A DNA stretch of 33,230 bases, taken from assembly GCA_001604565.1 (NCBI GenBank), contig LVBV01000019.1, forward strand, positions 1 through 33,230, read 5' to 3'. A program made the position numbers and the translations under genes. The number at the start of each line of letters is the position of its first letter. Positions within the stretch are counted from its first letter, which is position 1. The stretch comes from Puniceicoccales bacterium Verruco_01. Lineage in GTDB: Bacteria; Verrucomicrobiota; Verrucomicrobiia; Opitutales; Oceanipulchritudinaceae. Shown here piece after piece: positions 24,536 through 32,936 of the stretch. Under the pieces are notes generated by a model. That model had not been told where the DNA came from. It ran no database searches and was given only the letters and a program-made list of their open reading frames with translations.

Positions 24536-27500
24536 ATGAGTCTTTTCGTCCGTTTTCTTCCCCTTGCGATCCTCCCGCTGCTGACGGAGACGCTTTCCGC
24601 GGAGCCCATGCTTCCCGCCAGTTACGACCTGCGGAACATCGACGGCCATTCCTACATCGGGCCGGTTCATAACCAAGGCTACTCCGGCACCTGCTACGCT
24701 TTCGCCGCCTGCGGAGTGGCCGAGGCGGCCTACAACCGGGCGCACGGCCTTTACGACGACGCCTGCGCGGACTTTTCCGAGTCATTCATCGCGTATTCGA
24801 TGGACCCGTATTACGAGGGTATCCAAGGCGTTGATGGTTCGATCAATTATTTCGACGAGTTGCAGGCGCTTGTCGATTACGGCGTGTGCTCCGAGGCGGA
24901 TTTTCCCTATGCGGAAACCCCGCCCGCCGACGGCAACCTGCACATGGATGCCCCGCGCGTGAAATTCTCCAGCTGGCACTATCTGCCCGCCTACGACGTG
25001 GAGACGATGAAGCGCGCGATGCTCCTTGCAGGAGCTCTGGACGTGGGGATCGCGGTGGACGACGAGAGTGTCTTTTACTCCAACGCCTACAAGGGCGAGG
25101 TGTTCACCAACGATCGCTCCGCCATGACGGGCATCCTAGCCACGGAGAGCGACTTAAACCACGCGGTGGCCCTCGTCGGCTGGGACGGCGCCACCAATTC
25201 GTGGATTCTGAGGAACTCGTGGAGCACCAAGTGGGGCGACGCCGGTTATGGCAAAATCGGCTACTACACGATGCGCGCGACCACCTGTGCCACCTATCTG
25301 CTCTACGACGACTGGTCCGGCGAGGATTTTGCCGACGTGAACGATGCGGACAGTGTTGTGAAGGCGTCGAGCGTTTCCGAGGACGGGACGACCCACGCCT
25401 ACGGCTACTACCGCTGGGGCGGCAACAATGCCTCGCTTGTGAACAACGGCTCGTATTATGCGGAGGTGCATGCGCCGGAGGGCGAGAATGCCTTCACCTA
25501 CGGCACCTTCCTCTGGGGCGGCGCCAAGGCCTCGCTGACGAACACCGGCACCCTCGTTTCCCTGGCCGAATCCTCAGGGGCGACTCTCGCCACGGCCTAC
25601 GGCGCGTGTCTTCAGGGCGGCTCTTTCCTGAACACGGGCGATATTCTTGCGCTGCCCTACTCCGACAGCGGGCGCGCGAGCGCCTACGGTGTAGCCTTTT
25701 ACGGGTACGATGACAGCGCCACCTTCCAGAACGACGGCAACATCCTCGCGGAAACAGAGGGGGCCGACGGATGGGCGACGGGCGCCCACCTCTCCTTTGC
25801 CGGCAGTGCGGTCAACAACAAGCTCATCTTTGCCCTCGGGCAGAAGAAGGCCTGCGGCATTTCCGCCATTCAGTGCGGCATCGTGGAGAACCGGGGCGAG
25901 ATCGACGCCTCCTCGCCCGACGGCGACGCGTACGGCGTTTTCATCGAATACTCCGGGCGCTTCGTGAACGCGGAGGGCGCCTTTGTCGGCGCCGGTGCGC
26001 CCAGCGGCACAGCCTTTGGCATATACGCGGATCACTGCAATGTCGTGAACGATGGGATGATCTTCGGGAGCAAGTCGGTGGTGATGAACGGCAGCATCAG
26101 TGGCAAGGGCGTCTTCGACAGCGACCTTGAATGCACGGATGTGCGTCTTTCTCCCGGAGCGAGATCGGGCGACGTGCAGACCCTGACGGTTTCCGGCGAT
26201 TTCAAGAGCACCGGCAAGTTTGAAATGCGTCTGGACGTCAATGCAGAGGCCAACGACGTTCTTCTTGTGGGCGGGAGTGCCACGATCGAGGGGGATGCGT
26301 CCCTAGTCATGCACCTGGACGGCTATGTCGCAAGCGGCGAGCGCCGTTTCATCGTCTCCGACGGGGCGAGCGGTGCCTTAACAATTCTCCGGATGCCCAT
26401 TCTTTATTCCGGCATCGTGAGCGCCGGCAACGACGGCTTCACGCTGGACCTCACCCGCAAAAGCTACTCCGAATTCGCCTCCGACGGGGCGTATGTTCCG
26501 ATGACGCGGGCAATGGACGCGGCCCGTCCGGTGGCGGAAGGATCCCTCGCGGACCTTCTCATGTGGATCGACAACTCCCGGTATTCGGAGGATGTGGCGG
26601 ACGCCATTTCCGATCTCTACCCGGCTGTGAATTCCCTTGCGCGCGATGCGGCTCTTTCCGGCGCGCGGCGGACGCTCTCGCTATTGCGCGGACGCTTTAC
26701 CGACGTTCTGGATACGAAGGGCGTCAGGTGGGGCGGCGGCTGGATTCAGGGTGTTTCTTCCAACGGAACGCGCGGCGCGGACGGGGTTCTGCCCTCCTAC
26801 AAGGATCGCCTGCACGGCACGATGGCGGGATACGATTTTCCCGGTTTCGGCAGATGGAGCTTCGGCGGGGCGGCCTTTGCCACCACGCAGTCCCTCGAAG
26901 CGGGCCCCCTCATGGGTGCCAGCCTGCGGAGCCGTGGCGGCGCTCTTTACGCGCTTCGGGACTTCCGGAAGGACGGTCGCGGCTCGTGGATTGCCGCGTC
27001 CCTTTCCGCGGCGTCGCTCCGGATCGACGAACAGCGCGATGTTCCGTATGCTTTCGAGAGCTTTTCCACGCGGCACGGCGGCGCGGCCTTCGGCGCTTCG
27101 GCGAGCGCCGGCTGGGACGCTCCGTGGCGGGGCTTTACCTTCAGGCCCTTCGCGGGGCTCGACTACGCCTTCCTTCGCGAAAAAGGGTATGCCGAGAACG
27201 GAAATTCCGGCGCGGAACTCTCCTACGAGTCGTGCGACGCACAGGCCCTTTCCTGTGAGGTCGGCGCGGCGGTTACAACGAGCCTGCACTGGGGCGAGTT
27301 CCGCATTTCCCCGGAGATTCGCGGCTATCGCACAAGCGAGCTCCTGGACGGGAAGGACGACGGTCGCGCGCGCTTCGCGGCGGGCGATTCCTTCGCGGTT
27401 CCGGGCCGGGGCGGCTATGACGACGGCTGGACCGGCGAGGCGACGCTCCGCCTCGTCTATGCCGAGCGCCTGACCCTCGGCGCGACAATTGCCAAGGAGA

Positions 27501-27556
27501 ACCGCAGGGACGGCTCCGCAGAAAGCGCCGCCTTCTGGGTCCGCGCGGTGTACTGA
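24536..27556 (+). CDS. Autotransporter carrying a papain-family (C1) cysteine protease
   Basis: A 1006-residue secreted protein. Signal peptide 1-22 (cleavage near LSA) leads straight into a C1 peptidase domain, about 26-260. Catalytic residues are Q47 and C53 (NQGYSGTCYAFA), H209 (LNHAVALVGWD) and N227 (ILRNSWSTKWG). No inhibitory propeptide precedes it. Residues about 270-540 are Gly/Asn-rich repeats with recurring AYG and NTG/NDG turns, a likely beta-helix passenger. A PATR-like unit (LSPGARSGDVQTLTVSG, about 535-600) follows. The autotransporter barrel runs from about 725 to 1006 and ends AAFWVRAVY with an aromatic last residue. The protease is therefore probably displayed on, or shed from, the cell surface. 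The ATG at 24536 has GGGAG 12 bases upstream. The 172 bases before it hold no gene. Confidence 0.92.
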   Translation: MSLFVRFLPLAILPLLTETLSAEPMLPASYDLRNIDGHSYIGPVHNQGYSGTCYAFAACGVAEAAYNRAHGLYDDACADFSESFIAYSMDPYYEGIQGVDGSINYFDELQALVDYGVCSEADFPYAETPPADGNLHMDAPRVKFSSWHYLPAYDVETMKRAMLLAGALDVGIAVDDESVFYSNAYKGEVFTNDRSAMTGILATESDLNHAVALVGWDGATNSWILRNSWSTKWGDAGYGKIGYYTMRATTCATYLLYDDWSGEDFADVNDADSVVKASSVSEDGTTHAYGYYRWGGNNASLVNNGSYYAEVHAPEGENAFTYGTFLWGGAKASLTNTGTLVSLAESSGATLATAYGACLQGGSFLNTGDILALPYSDSGRASAYGVAFYGYDDSATFQNDGNILAETEGADGWATGAHLSFAGSAVNNKLIFALGQKKACGISAIQCGIVENRGEIDASSPDGDAYGVFIEYSGRFVNAEGAFVGAGAPSGTAFGIYADHCNVVNDGMIFGSKSVVMNGSISGKGVFDSDLECTDVRLSPGARSGDVQTLTVSGDFKSTGKFEMRLDVNAEANDVLLVGGSATIEGDASLVMHLDGYVASGERRFIVSDGASGALTILRMPILYSGIVSAGNDGFTLDLTRKSYSEFASDGAYVPMTRAMDAARPVAEGSLADLLMWIDNSRYSEDVADAISDLYPAVNSLARDAALSGARRTLSLLRGRFTDVLDTKGVRWGGGWIQGVSSNGTRGADGVLPSYKDRLHGTMAGYDFPGFGRWSFGGAAFATTQSLEAGPLMGASLRSRGGALYALRDFRKDGRGSWIAASLSAASLRIDEQRDVPYAFESFSTRHGGAAFGASASAGWDAPWRGFTFRPFAGLDYAFLREKGYAENGNSGAELSYESCDAQALSCEVGAAVTTSLHWGEFRISPEIRGYRTSELLDGKDDGRARFAAGDSFAVPGRGGYDDGWTGEATLRLVYAERLTLGATIAKENRRDGSAESAAFWVRAVY

Positions 27557-27655
27557 TCCCTTCCAGCCGACGCTTCGGGCCTCCTTGGAGAATAATCCGT
27601 CCCTCCGACGCACTCTCTTGTTGAAGAGAGGGGGGATTGGTGTTCAAATATACAC

Positions 27656-29743
27656 ATGGAAGGCTTTCGACTTGTGAGCGAGTATGCGCCGATGGGCGAC
27701 CAGCCCGCTGCGATCGACGCGCTGGAGGCGTCGGTGAAGGCGGGGAACCGGTACCAGACGCTCCTTGGCGTGACGGGCAGCGGCAAGACCTTCACCATCG
27801 CGAACCTCGTCCAGCGTCTCCAGAGGCCCACTCTCGTTATCTCGCACAACAAGACCCTCGCGGCGCAGCTTTACAGCGAGTTCAAGGGTTTCTTCCCGGA
27901 GAACGCCGTCGAATACTTCGTTTCGAACTTCGACTATTATCAGCCCGAGGCCTACATCCCGCAGACGGATACCTACATCGAGAAGGATTCCGCGATCAAC
28001 GATGAGATTGAGCGGCTGCGGATCAAGGCGACGAGCGCGCTCGTCAGCCGCAGGGACGTGCTCGTCGTTGCGAGTGTGTCGTGCATTTACGGCCTGGGCT
28101 CACCGGAGGATTACAAGGACATGCTGATCACGATCCGCGTGGGCGAGCGCCTGAAAAGGGACGAATTCCTCAAGCGCATGGTCCAGAGCCTCTATGAGCG
28201 CAACGACATCGCCTTCGAGCGCGGACGCTTCCGCGTGAAGGGCGAGGTGGTGGACATCTTTCCCGCGTACATGGAAAGCGCGATGCGCGTGGAATTCTGG
28301 GGCGACGAGGTGGAGAGGATTCGTCCGCTGGACCCCGTGACGGGCGACTGCGGCGAGCCGGTCCAGATGTTCCAGCTCTACCCCGCGAGCCCCTTTGTCA
28401 CGAGCCGCGACAAGCTGGAAGTGGCCATGAAGCGCATCCGCGCGGAACTCACGGAGCGCATCGCAGAACTGGAGGGGCAGAACAAGCTCGTCGAGGCGCA
28501 GCGGATCAAGATGCGCACGGAATACGACTTGGAACTCATGGCGGAAATGGGTTTCTGCTCGGGCATCGAGAATTACTCGCGGCACCTTTCGGGCCGCAGG
28601 GAGGGCGAGCGGCCCTTCTGCCTCATAGACTTCTTCCCGAAGGACTTCTTGCTCGTAATCGACGAGAGCCATGCCACCGTTCCGCAGATTCGCGCGATGT
28701 ACAATGGCGACCGCTCGCGCAAGGAGCGGCTCGTGGAATACGGCTTCCGCCTGAAAAGCGCCCTCGACAACCGGCCCCTCAAGGACTCGGAATTCTTCGA
28801 CGAGGTGACGGGGCAGACGGTCTTCGTCTCCGCCACGCCCGCGGAGTTCGAGATCAAGGCGTCGAGCGTTGTCGCCCGGCAGGAAATCCGCCCGACGGGC
28901 CTTCTGGACCCGATCATGGACCTGCGCCCCGGCACGCATCAGGTGGAGGACTTCATCTCCGAGGCCGTGAAGGCGGTGGGGGAGGGTGAGCGCGTCCTTG
29001 CCACCACCCTCACCAAGCGGATGAGCGAGGACCTGACCACGTACCTCCGCGAACGGGGCCTGAAAGTCGAGTACCTGCATAGCGATATAGACGCTATCGA
29101 GCGCGTGGAAATTCTCCGCAACCTGCGGCAGGGGAAATTCGACGTGCTCGTGGGCGTCAACCTGCTGCGCGAAGGCCTCGACCTGCCGGAAGTGGCGCTC
29201 GTGGCGATCCTCGACGCGGACAAGGAGGGGTTTCTGCGCAGCGTGACAAGCCTCGTTCAGACGGCGGGCCGCGCCGCGCGTCACGAGAAGGGCCGCGTCC
29301 TGCTCTACGCGGACAACCTCACCGACTCGCTCAAAACCGCGATCGACCTCACGAACGCGCGCAGGGAACGCCAGATGGCCTACAACGCGGAGCACGGCAT
29401 CACGCCCCGCAGCGTCCGGCGCGGCATTCAGGAGAGCCTGCACTTTGACGAGGCGGAAACGGTGGCCGACCCCGTCCTGCGCGGAGAATCCGGCAACGAT
29501 GCGGACGTGGCCGCGGTCCTCGCCGACATGGAGAACGAAATGCTGGAGGCCGCCGAGAACCTCGACTTCGAGCGCGCCGCCGTGATCCGCGACCAGATCG
29601 AGGCGTTAAAAGGCGGCAAGGAGGGCCTGAAAAAATACCGCAGCGGCGGCAAGGACGCCCAGCACAAGAAACGAGGTCCAAGAAGCGGCACCATCTACAA
29701 GGCCGACAAGTTCACCGTCGGGAAACGAACGAAAAGGAAGTAG
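27656..29743 (+). CDS. uvrB: Excinuclease ABC subunit B
   Basis: A 695-residue UvrB, the damage-verifying helicase-like subunit of nucleotide excision repair. Walker A GVTGSGKT is at 38-45, the damage-probing beta-hairpin YYQPEAYIP starts near 93, DESH is present (VIDESHATVPQIR), and the C-terminal motor has GVNLLREGLDLPEV and QTAGRAARH. A UVR motif near 620-655 (MENEMLEAAENLDFERAA) binds UvrC or UvrA. Length and order are standard. The C-terminal tail is Lys/Arg-rich. A 7-bp hairpin (27613-27630) lies 25 bases before the ATG; there is no clear LexA box. Confidence 0.98.
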   Translation: MEGFRLVSEYAPMGDQPAAIDALEASVKAGNRYQTLLGVTGSGKTFTIANLVQRLQRPTLVISHNKTLAAQLYSEFKGFFPENAVEYFVSNFDYYQPEAYIPQTDTYIEKDSAINDEIERLRIKATSALVSRRDVLVVASVSCIYGLGSPEDYKDMLITIRVGERLKRDEFLKRMVQSLYERNDIAFERGRFRVKGEVVDIFPAYMESAMRVEFWGDEVERIRPLDPVTGDCGEPVQMFQLYPASPFVTSRDKLEVAMKRIRAELTERIAELEGQNKLVEAQRIKMRTEYDLELMAEMGFCSGIENYSRHLSGRREGERPFCLIDFFPKDFLLVIDESHATVPQIRAMYNGDRSRKERLVEYGFRLKSALDNRPLKDSEFFDEVTGQTVFVSATPAEFEIKASSVVARQEIRPTGLLDPIMDLRPGTHQVEDFISEAVKAVGEGERVLATTLTKRMSEDLTTYLRERGLKVEYLHSDIDAIERVEILRNLRQGKFDVLVGVNLLREGLDLPEVALVAILDADKEGFLRSVTSLVQTAGRAARHEKGRVLLYADNLTDSLKTAIDLTNARRERQMAYNAEHGITPRSVRRGIQESLHFDEAETVADPVLRGESGNDADVAAVLADMENEMLEAAENLDFERAAVIRDQIEALKGGKEGLKKYRSGGKDAQHKKRGPRSGTIYKADKFTVGKRTKRK

Positions 29744-29776
29744 CGGGCAACCCGCGCCAATCCGCTGTCATTCAAC

Positions 29777-29862
29777 TGGTACCGGAGGTGGGAGTTGAAC
29801 CCACAAGCCCTCTCGGGCGACTGATTTTGAGTCAGTTGCGTCTGCCATTCCGCCACTCCGGC
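29777..29862 (-). tRNA. tRNA-Leu (anticodon CAA)
   Basis: On the minus strand, acceptor GCCGGAG pairs with CTCCGGT, giving an unusual G1-U72 end pair. The anticodon loop CTCAAAA gives CAA, a long class II variable arm is formed by CGCCCGAGAGGGCTT, the T loop is TTCAACT, and discriminator A plus CCA are encoded (29777-29780). Length is 86 bases. Confidence 0.97.
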
Positions 29863-29965
29863 ATCGCGTTTTCTCCCGATCTGCGCGGCACCTTGGTCAA
29901 AGGAGCCTTGGACGGGGGGAACGGAAGGGTTTTGTGCCCGAAAAGGGCGGCGATGGAAAGAAGAA

Positions 29966-31471
29966 TCAGACGGAGTTGCCACCTGCGGGATGGACAGGGG
30001 CCCCCTGCGGAGGTTCGGGCGGGACTTCGGGATGAAGGGCGAGAAGGGTTTCCATGTCCTCGCCGGGCAGATCCTCCAGCAGAGCCTCCATCCGTTCGCG
30101 GTAGCTGTCCACCAGCGGATCGCGCTTGCGCAGGAGCGTGGCACCCCGGTCGGCCCCGCGCGTGGAATACCCCTTGCGGAAGGAGGCGAGCGTGACGGTC
30201 TTGAGCGGGCGCGACGGCAGAAAGCAGGTCCGCTCCGCATCGCTGCCGCGCCCGTCCTCCAGCGCCGTGACAAGCCCCATGTCCCCCAGTCTTGCAAGGG
30301 ACTCGTTCACGATGTTCCCGGGGACGCGCAGCTTCTCGGCGATCTCGTCGGCGGAAAGGGGGTTCTGGCAGGCGTTGAAGCGGCGGGAAATGAGGACGAA
30401 GGCGGCGAAGGTGGTGGTTTCCCGCGCCTGTTCGCTGGCGTTCTCCCACGCCTTCTGGTCCGCGATGAACTGGGCGTTCTGCACCGCGTAGGTCAGTTCC
30501 CCGCCGAGAAGAAGAAACGCCCAGAAAAGGTAGAGGCCGAACATGAGGACAAGGATGATGCCGACCGATCCGTAGAGGCTCTGGATGGAGATGACGCTCC
30601 GGATGTACATCATGGAGAAGGCGTTGTTTGCCATCAGCATCACCGCCGCCGCAAAGCCGCCCGCCAGCGCCGCCGTGAAGCGCACCCGCGTGTTCGGGAA
30701 GAACTTGTAGAAAAGGGTCAGGAGCAGGGTGAGGCCCGCGAGGGACAGGAGCGTCCCACTCAACACCGCGCCGCCGGGCATGTGTTTGGTGAGGGGGATG
30801 CCGTGCAGGAGCTTCCCGAGAACCGTCGCCTTGGAAAGGCCCGAAAGCACCACGAAGGACAGCGCCCCCAGCGAGAGCACCCCCCAGTAGAGTAAGATCT
30901 TGCGGCTCCACGGGCGCCCCTTCTTGACGCCCCAGATGTCGTTCAGGGCGTTCTCGATGGCGACGAGGAGCGTGATGCCCATCCAGACGAGGACGAGGCC
31001 GCCCGCCGCCCCGGCGAGGCCCTTGCCGCTCTGGTTGACCGACTCTAAGTTCTTGTGCACGCCCTCCACCATGCGGGAAAGGAGAAGATCGAAGGCGTCA
31101 CGCATTTCCTTGCTTTGGGCGGCGGCTTCGTCACCCGCGGTGGTTGACGCGGGCGCGTCCCCCACGTATTGGTTCATCGAGGGCGCGATGAAAAGCAGGG
31201 CCTGCTTGATGTGCGTCTCCGGATTGACCTTGAGGAAGCTGGCGGAAAGGAGCACCACGATGCCGAGGACCGGCGCGAGGGCCAGCAGCGAGGAATAGCT
31301 GAGGGCCGCCGCACGGCTGAAGAGGGAATTCTGGAAAATCCCGCGCCAGAAGATGGCGATCACCCGCATGCAGACGACAATCCAGTGCCGTCCGAGCGCC
31401 AGTTCGTCCAGCCACAGGCTTTCGCGCAGCCATTTCGCCGTGTCGGAAGCCAGTTTGAAAATCCGGGACAT
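29966..31471 (-). CDS. YihY/BrkB-family membrane protein with C-terminal winged-helix region
   Basis: A 501-residue inner-membrane protein of the YihY/BrkB family (once mislabelled ribonuclease BN). The core has about six membrane segments: FSRAAALSYSSLLALAPVLG (about 50-70), GLVLVWMGITLLVAIENALNDIWG, ILLYWGVLSLGALSFVVLSG, LSGTLLSLAGLTLLLTLFYKFFPN, AALAGGFAAAVMLMANNAF and GIILVLMFGLYLFWAFLLLGGE. After the last segment, residues about 370-435 look like a winged helix (LSADEIAEKLRVPGNIVNES, LGDMGLV), a known fusion in this family. The tail is Pro/Glu-rich. A 40-residue insert with a Thr/Ala-rich loop lies after TM2. The role is unknown. It starts 10 bases after the GYF_2 gene and is likely co-transcribed. 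Confidence 0.9.
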   Translation of the reverse strand: MSRIFKLASDTAKWLRESLWLDELALGRHWIVVCMRVIAIFWRGIFQNSLFSRAAALSYSSLLALAPVLGIVVLLSASFLKVNPETHIKQALLFIAPSMNQYVGDAPASTTAGDEAAAQSKEMRDAFDLLLSRMVEGVHKNLESVNQSGKGLAGAAGGLVLVWMGITLLVAIENALNDIWGVKKGRPWSRKILLYWGVLSLGALSFVVLSGLSKATVLGKLLHGIPLTKHMPGGAVLSGTLLSLAGLTLLLTLFYKFFPNTRVRFTAALAGGFAAAVMLMANNAFSMMYIRSVISIQSLYGSVGIILVLMFGLYLFWAFLLLGGELTYAVQNAQFIADQKAWENASEQARETTTFAAFVLISRRFNACQNPLSADEIAEKLRVPGNIVNESLARLGDMGLVTALEDGRGSDAERTCFLPSRPLKTVTLASFRKGYSTRGADRGATLLRKRDPLVDSYRERMEALLEDLPGEDMETLLALHPEVPPEPPQGAPVHPAGGNSV

Positions 31472-31481
31472 GGTGGTTGGA

Positions 31482-32471
31482 TCAGGTCAGAAGGTTCGGC
31501 AGATTCCAGAAGAGGCCGAGGTAGGCCGCTCCCGCCAGAGCCGCGATTCCAGACAGGAGCATCCAGGAAAAGCGGGTGGTGAAGGTGCAGACGGCAAGGC
31601 CCGCGCTGAAGGCGAAAAGCGACGCGATCTCTCCCAAGTGACCGCCGCCCGCCAACTGCGCCGCAAAGGCCATCCAGCCGAGGTAGCCCAGGCCCAGAGC
31701 CAGCCTCAGCCGCAGGATTCCATAGAGCGCCGCGCCAAGAAGAAGCGAGAGACCCAGAATCAGGTCCACGAGCCCGAAAACGAGCATGGGGTCGGCAAGC
31801 AGGGAGAGGTCGTTCATGTCGAGCCCGCCCTTGAAGGCCGCGAAGATCGCCTCGCGCCGTCCTGCCAGCAGGCCGACCGACGAAACGAGCACCGCCGCCG
31901 CCATGAGCGGGGAGGCCAGCGCAATCGCGCGTTCGGTCCACTCCTTGTGGGTGCGGATGTCCTCCATTTCCTCGGTGCGTCCGCCCGCCGCCTGCAAAAG
32001 ATCGTTCACATCGACGCCGGAAAGACCGGGTTTCGGGGCGCTTTTTTCCTGCGGCGCCTGCGGAGCTCTTTCGACAGGGATTCGTTTGGCGGGGGCTTCC
32101 GGTTTCGCGGGGGGCTCCTCCCTCTCGCCCGCGGTTTCCTTTGACGGGGGCTCTTTCGCGGCGGGTTCGTCCTTACGGGGCGTCTCCTTCTCTGCGGACT
32201 GCGGCTTTCCCGGCGCCGGTTCTGTCGCCGGGGCCTCGGGAGCGCCCTCCGTGCGGCGGCGCAGGGTCAGCTTGCGCCGTTCCGGGAACACCTGAGCGCA
32301 GAGGGCGGCGTTCTCCCCGAGGCTCTTCCACGATTCCGTGGCGGGGTCGAAAAGTAGCCAGTCCCGGTCGAGCTGACCGGCCTCGGCCAGCGAACGCAGC
32401 TTTTCCGCACCGAGCGGCCCGCGAGCGGTGTCGCTGTCGGGCCTGCGAACAAAATATTCCTCTTCAGCCAT
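31482..32471 (-). CDS. GYF_2-domain membrane protein
   Basis: A 329-residue protein in three parts. Residues about 5-55 match the GYF_2/DUF4339 pattern: YFVRRPDSDTARGPLGAEKL, then LAEAGQLDRDWLLFDPATESW. Residues about 70-170 are a low-complexity linker rich in Pro, Glu, Ala and Lys. Residues about 195-329 contain five or six membrane segments, for example PLMAAAVLVSSVGLLAG, FGLVDLILGLSLLLGAAL and LLSGIAALAGAAYLGLFW. GYF_2 domains are thought to bind proline-rich peptides, so the domain might contact its own linker or a partner. The start at 32471 is chosen because the GYF_2 domain begins right after it; no clear Shine-Dalgarno site is present. BrkB follows 10 bases later. Confidence 0.8.
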   Translation of the reverse strand: MAEEEYFVRRPDSDTARGPLGAEKLRSLAEAGQLDRDWLLFDPATESWKSLGENAALCAQVFPERRKLTLRRRTEGAPEAPATEPAPGKPQSAEKETPRKDEPAAKEPPSKETAGEREEPPAKPEAPAKRIPVERAPQAPQEKSAPKPGLSGVDVNDLLQAAGGRTEEMEDIRTHKEWTERAIALASPLMAAAVLVSSVGLLAGRREAIFAAFKGGLDMNDLSLLADPMLVFGLVDLILGLSLLLGAALYGILRLRLALGLGYLGWMAFAAQLAGGGHLGEIASLFAFSAGLAVCTFTTRFSWMLLSGIAALAGAAYLGLFWNLPNLLT

Positions 32472-32528
32472 GGGGAGGGTTCTGCCTTCATTATCCTCGC
32501 GGAAGACGCACATCGCAAGCGACTTTTG

Positions 32529-32689
32529 ACCACCTCGAACAACTTTGATTTCTGCTGCGAACGAGCCTTGCGGCGTCTGGCCTCGTTTCGGAAGTTCGCC
32601 GTATTTCATCCAATACTACTCACTTCCGAAGCCTTGCCATCCATCCGCAAATTCTCGTTCTCGCGACGAAACCAGTTGTTCGAGGTGGC
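32529..32689. mobile_element. 161-bp near-palindromic, MITE-like element with flanking 6-bp direct repeats
   Basis: The ends are a perfect 15-bp inverted repeat, CCACCTCGAACAACT (32530-32544) and its complement (32674-32688). Further matching blocks share the same centre at about 32608: TTCGGAAGT (32587-32595) with ACTTCCGAA (32622-32630), and GTATT (32601-32605) with AATAC (32612-32616). AACGAG and TTGCGG blocks between them also pair. CTTTTG occurs directly outside both ends (32523-32528 and 32690-32695), as a target-site duplication would. No protein is encoded. It sits between the 57-aa gene and the GYF_2 gene. A structured RNA is the alternative reading. Confidence 0.7.
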
Positions 32690-32745
32690 CTTTTGCCATT
32701 GGAAAGGTTCTCCTCGCGCCGGAGGGTGTTTTTTACGAAACCCGA

Positions 32746-32919
32746 CTACTGTCCCTGTCGTACGAAATGGGCGATCGTGGCCGCGATGAGTCCGCCGAGG
32801 ACAAGGGTGAGCCCCGCGACGAGGACGACAAGGCCGATCGTGACAAGGAGGGTGCGGAGCTTCTCCTTCAGGGAAAGGGGCTTGCTTGCCCAGGGAACGG
32901 GTTCGGGACGGCGGCTCAT
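32746..32919 (-). CDS. Small single-span membrane protein, 57 aa
   Basis: A 57-residue peptide: a polar, Pro- and Lys-containing N-terminus (MSRRPEPVPWASKPLSLKEK), one strongly hydrophobic helix at about 22-49 (LLVTIGLVVLVAGLTL, LGGLIAATIA), and a short basic tail HFVRQGQ. The composition is far from random for a GC-rich shadow frame, and the neighbouring minus-strand genes are also membrane proteins, which supports it. I do not recognise a family. An IS end lies 17 bases upstream of its ATG, so its native promoter may have been displaced. Confidence 0.6.
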   Translation of the reverse strand: MSRRPEPVPWASKPLSLKEKLRTLLVTIGLVVLVAGLTLVLGGLIAATIAHFVRQGQ

Positions 32920-32936
32920 GGCTCAGGCGGGGATAA

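Noticed and set aside
28100..29443. 447-codon open frame antisense to uvrB
   Set aside because: Shadow of a highly conserved gene; His/Ala/Val-rich with no domain.
29743..29755. GCGGG/CCCGC hairpin after uvrB as terminator
   Set aside because: Only five pairs and no T tract.
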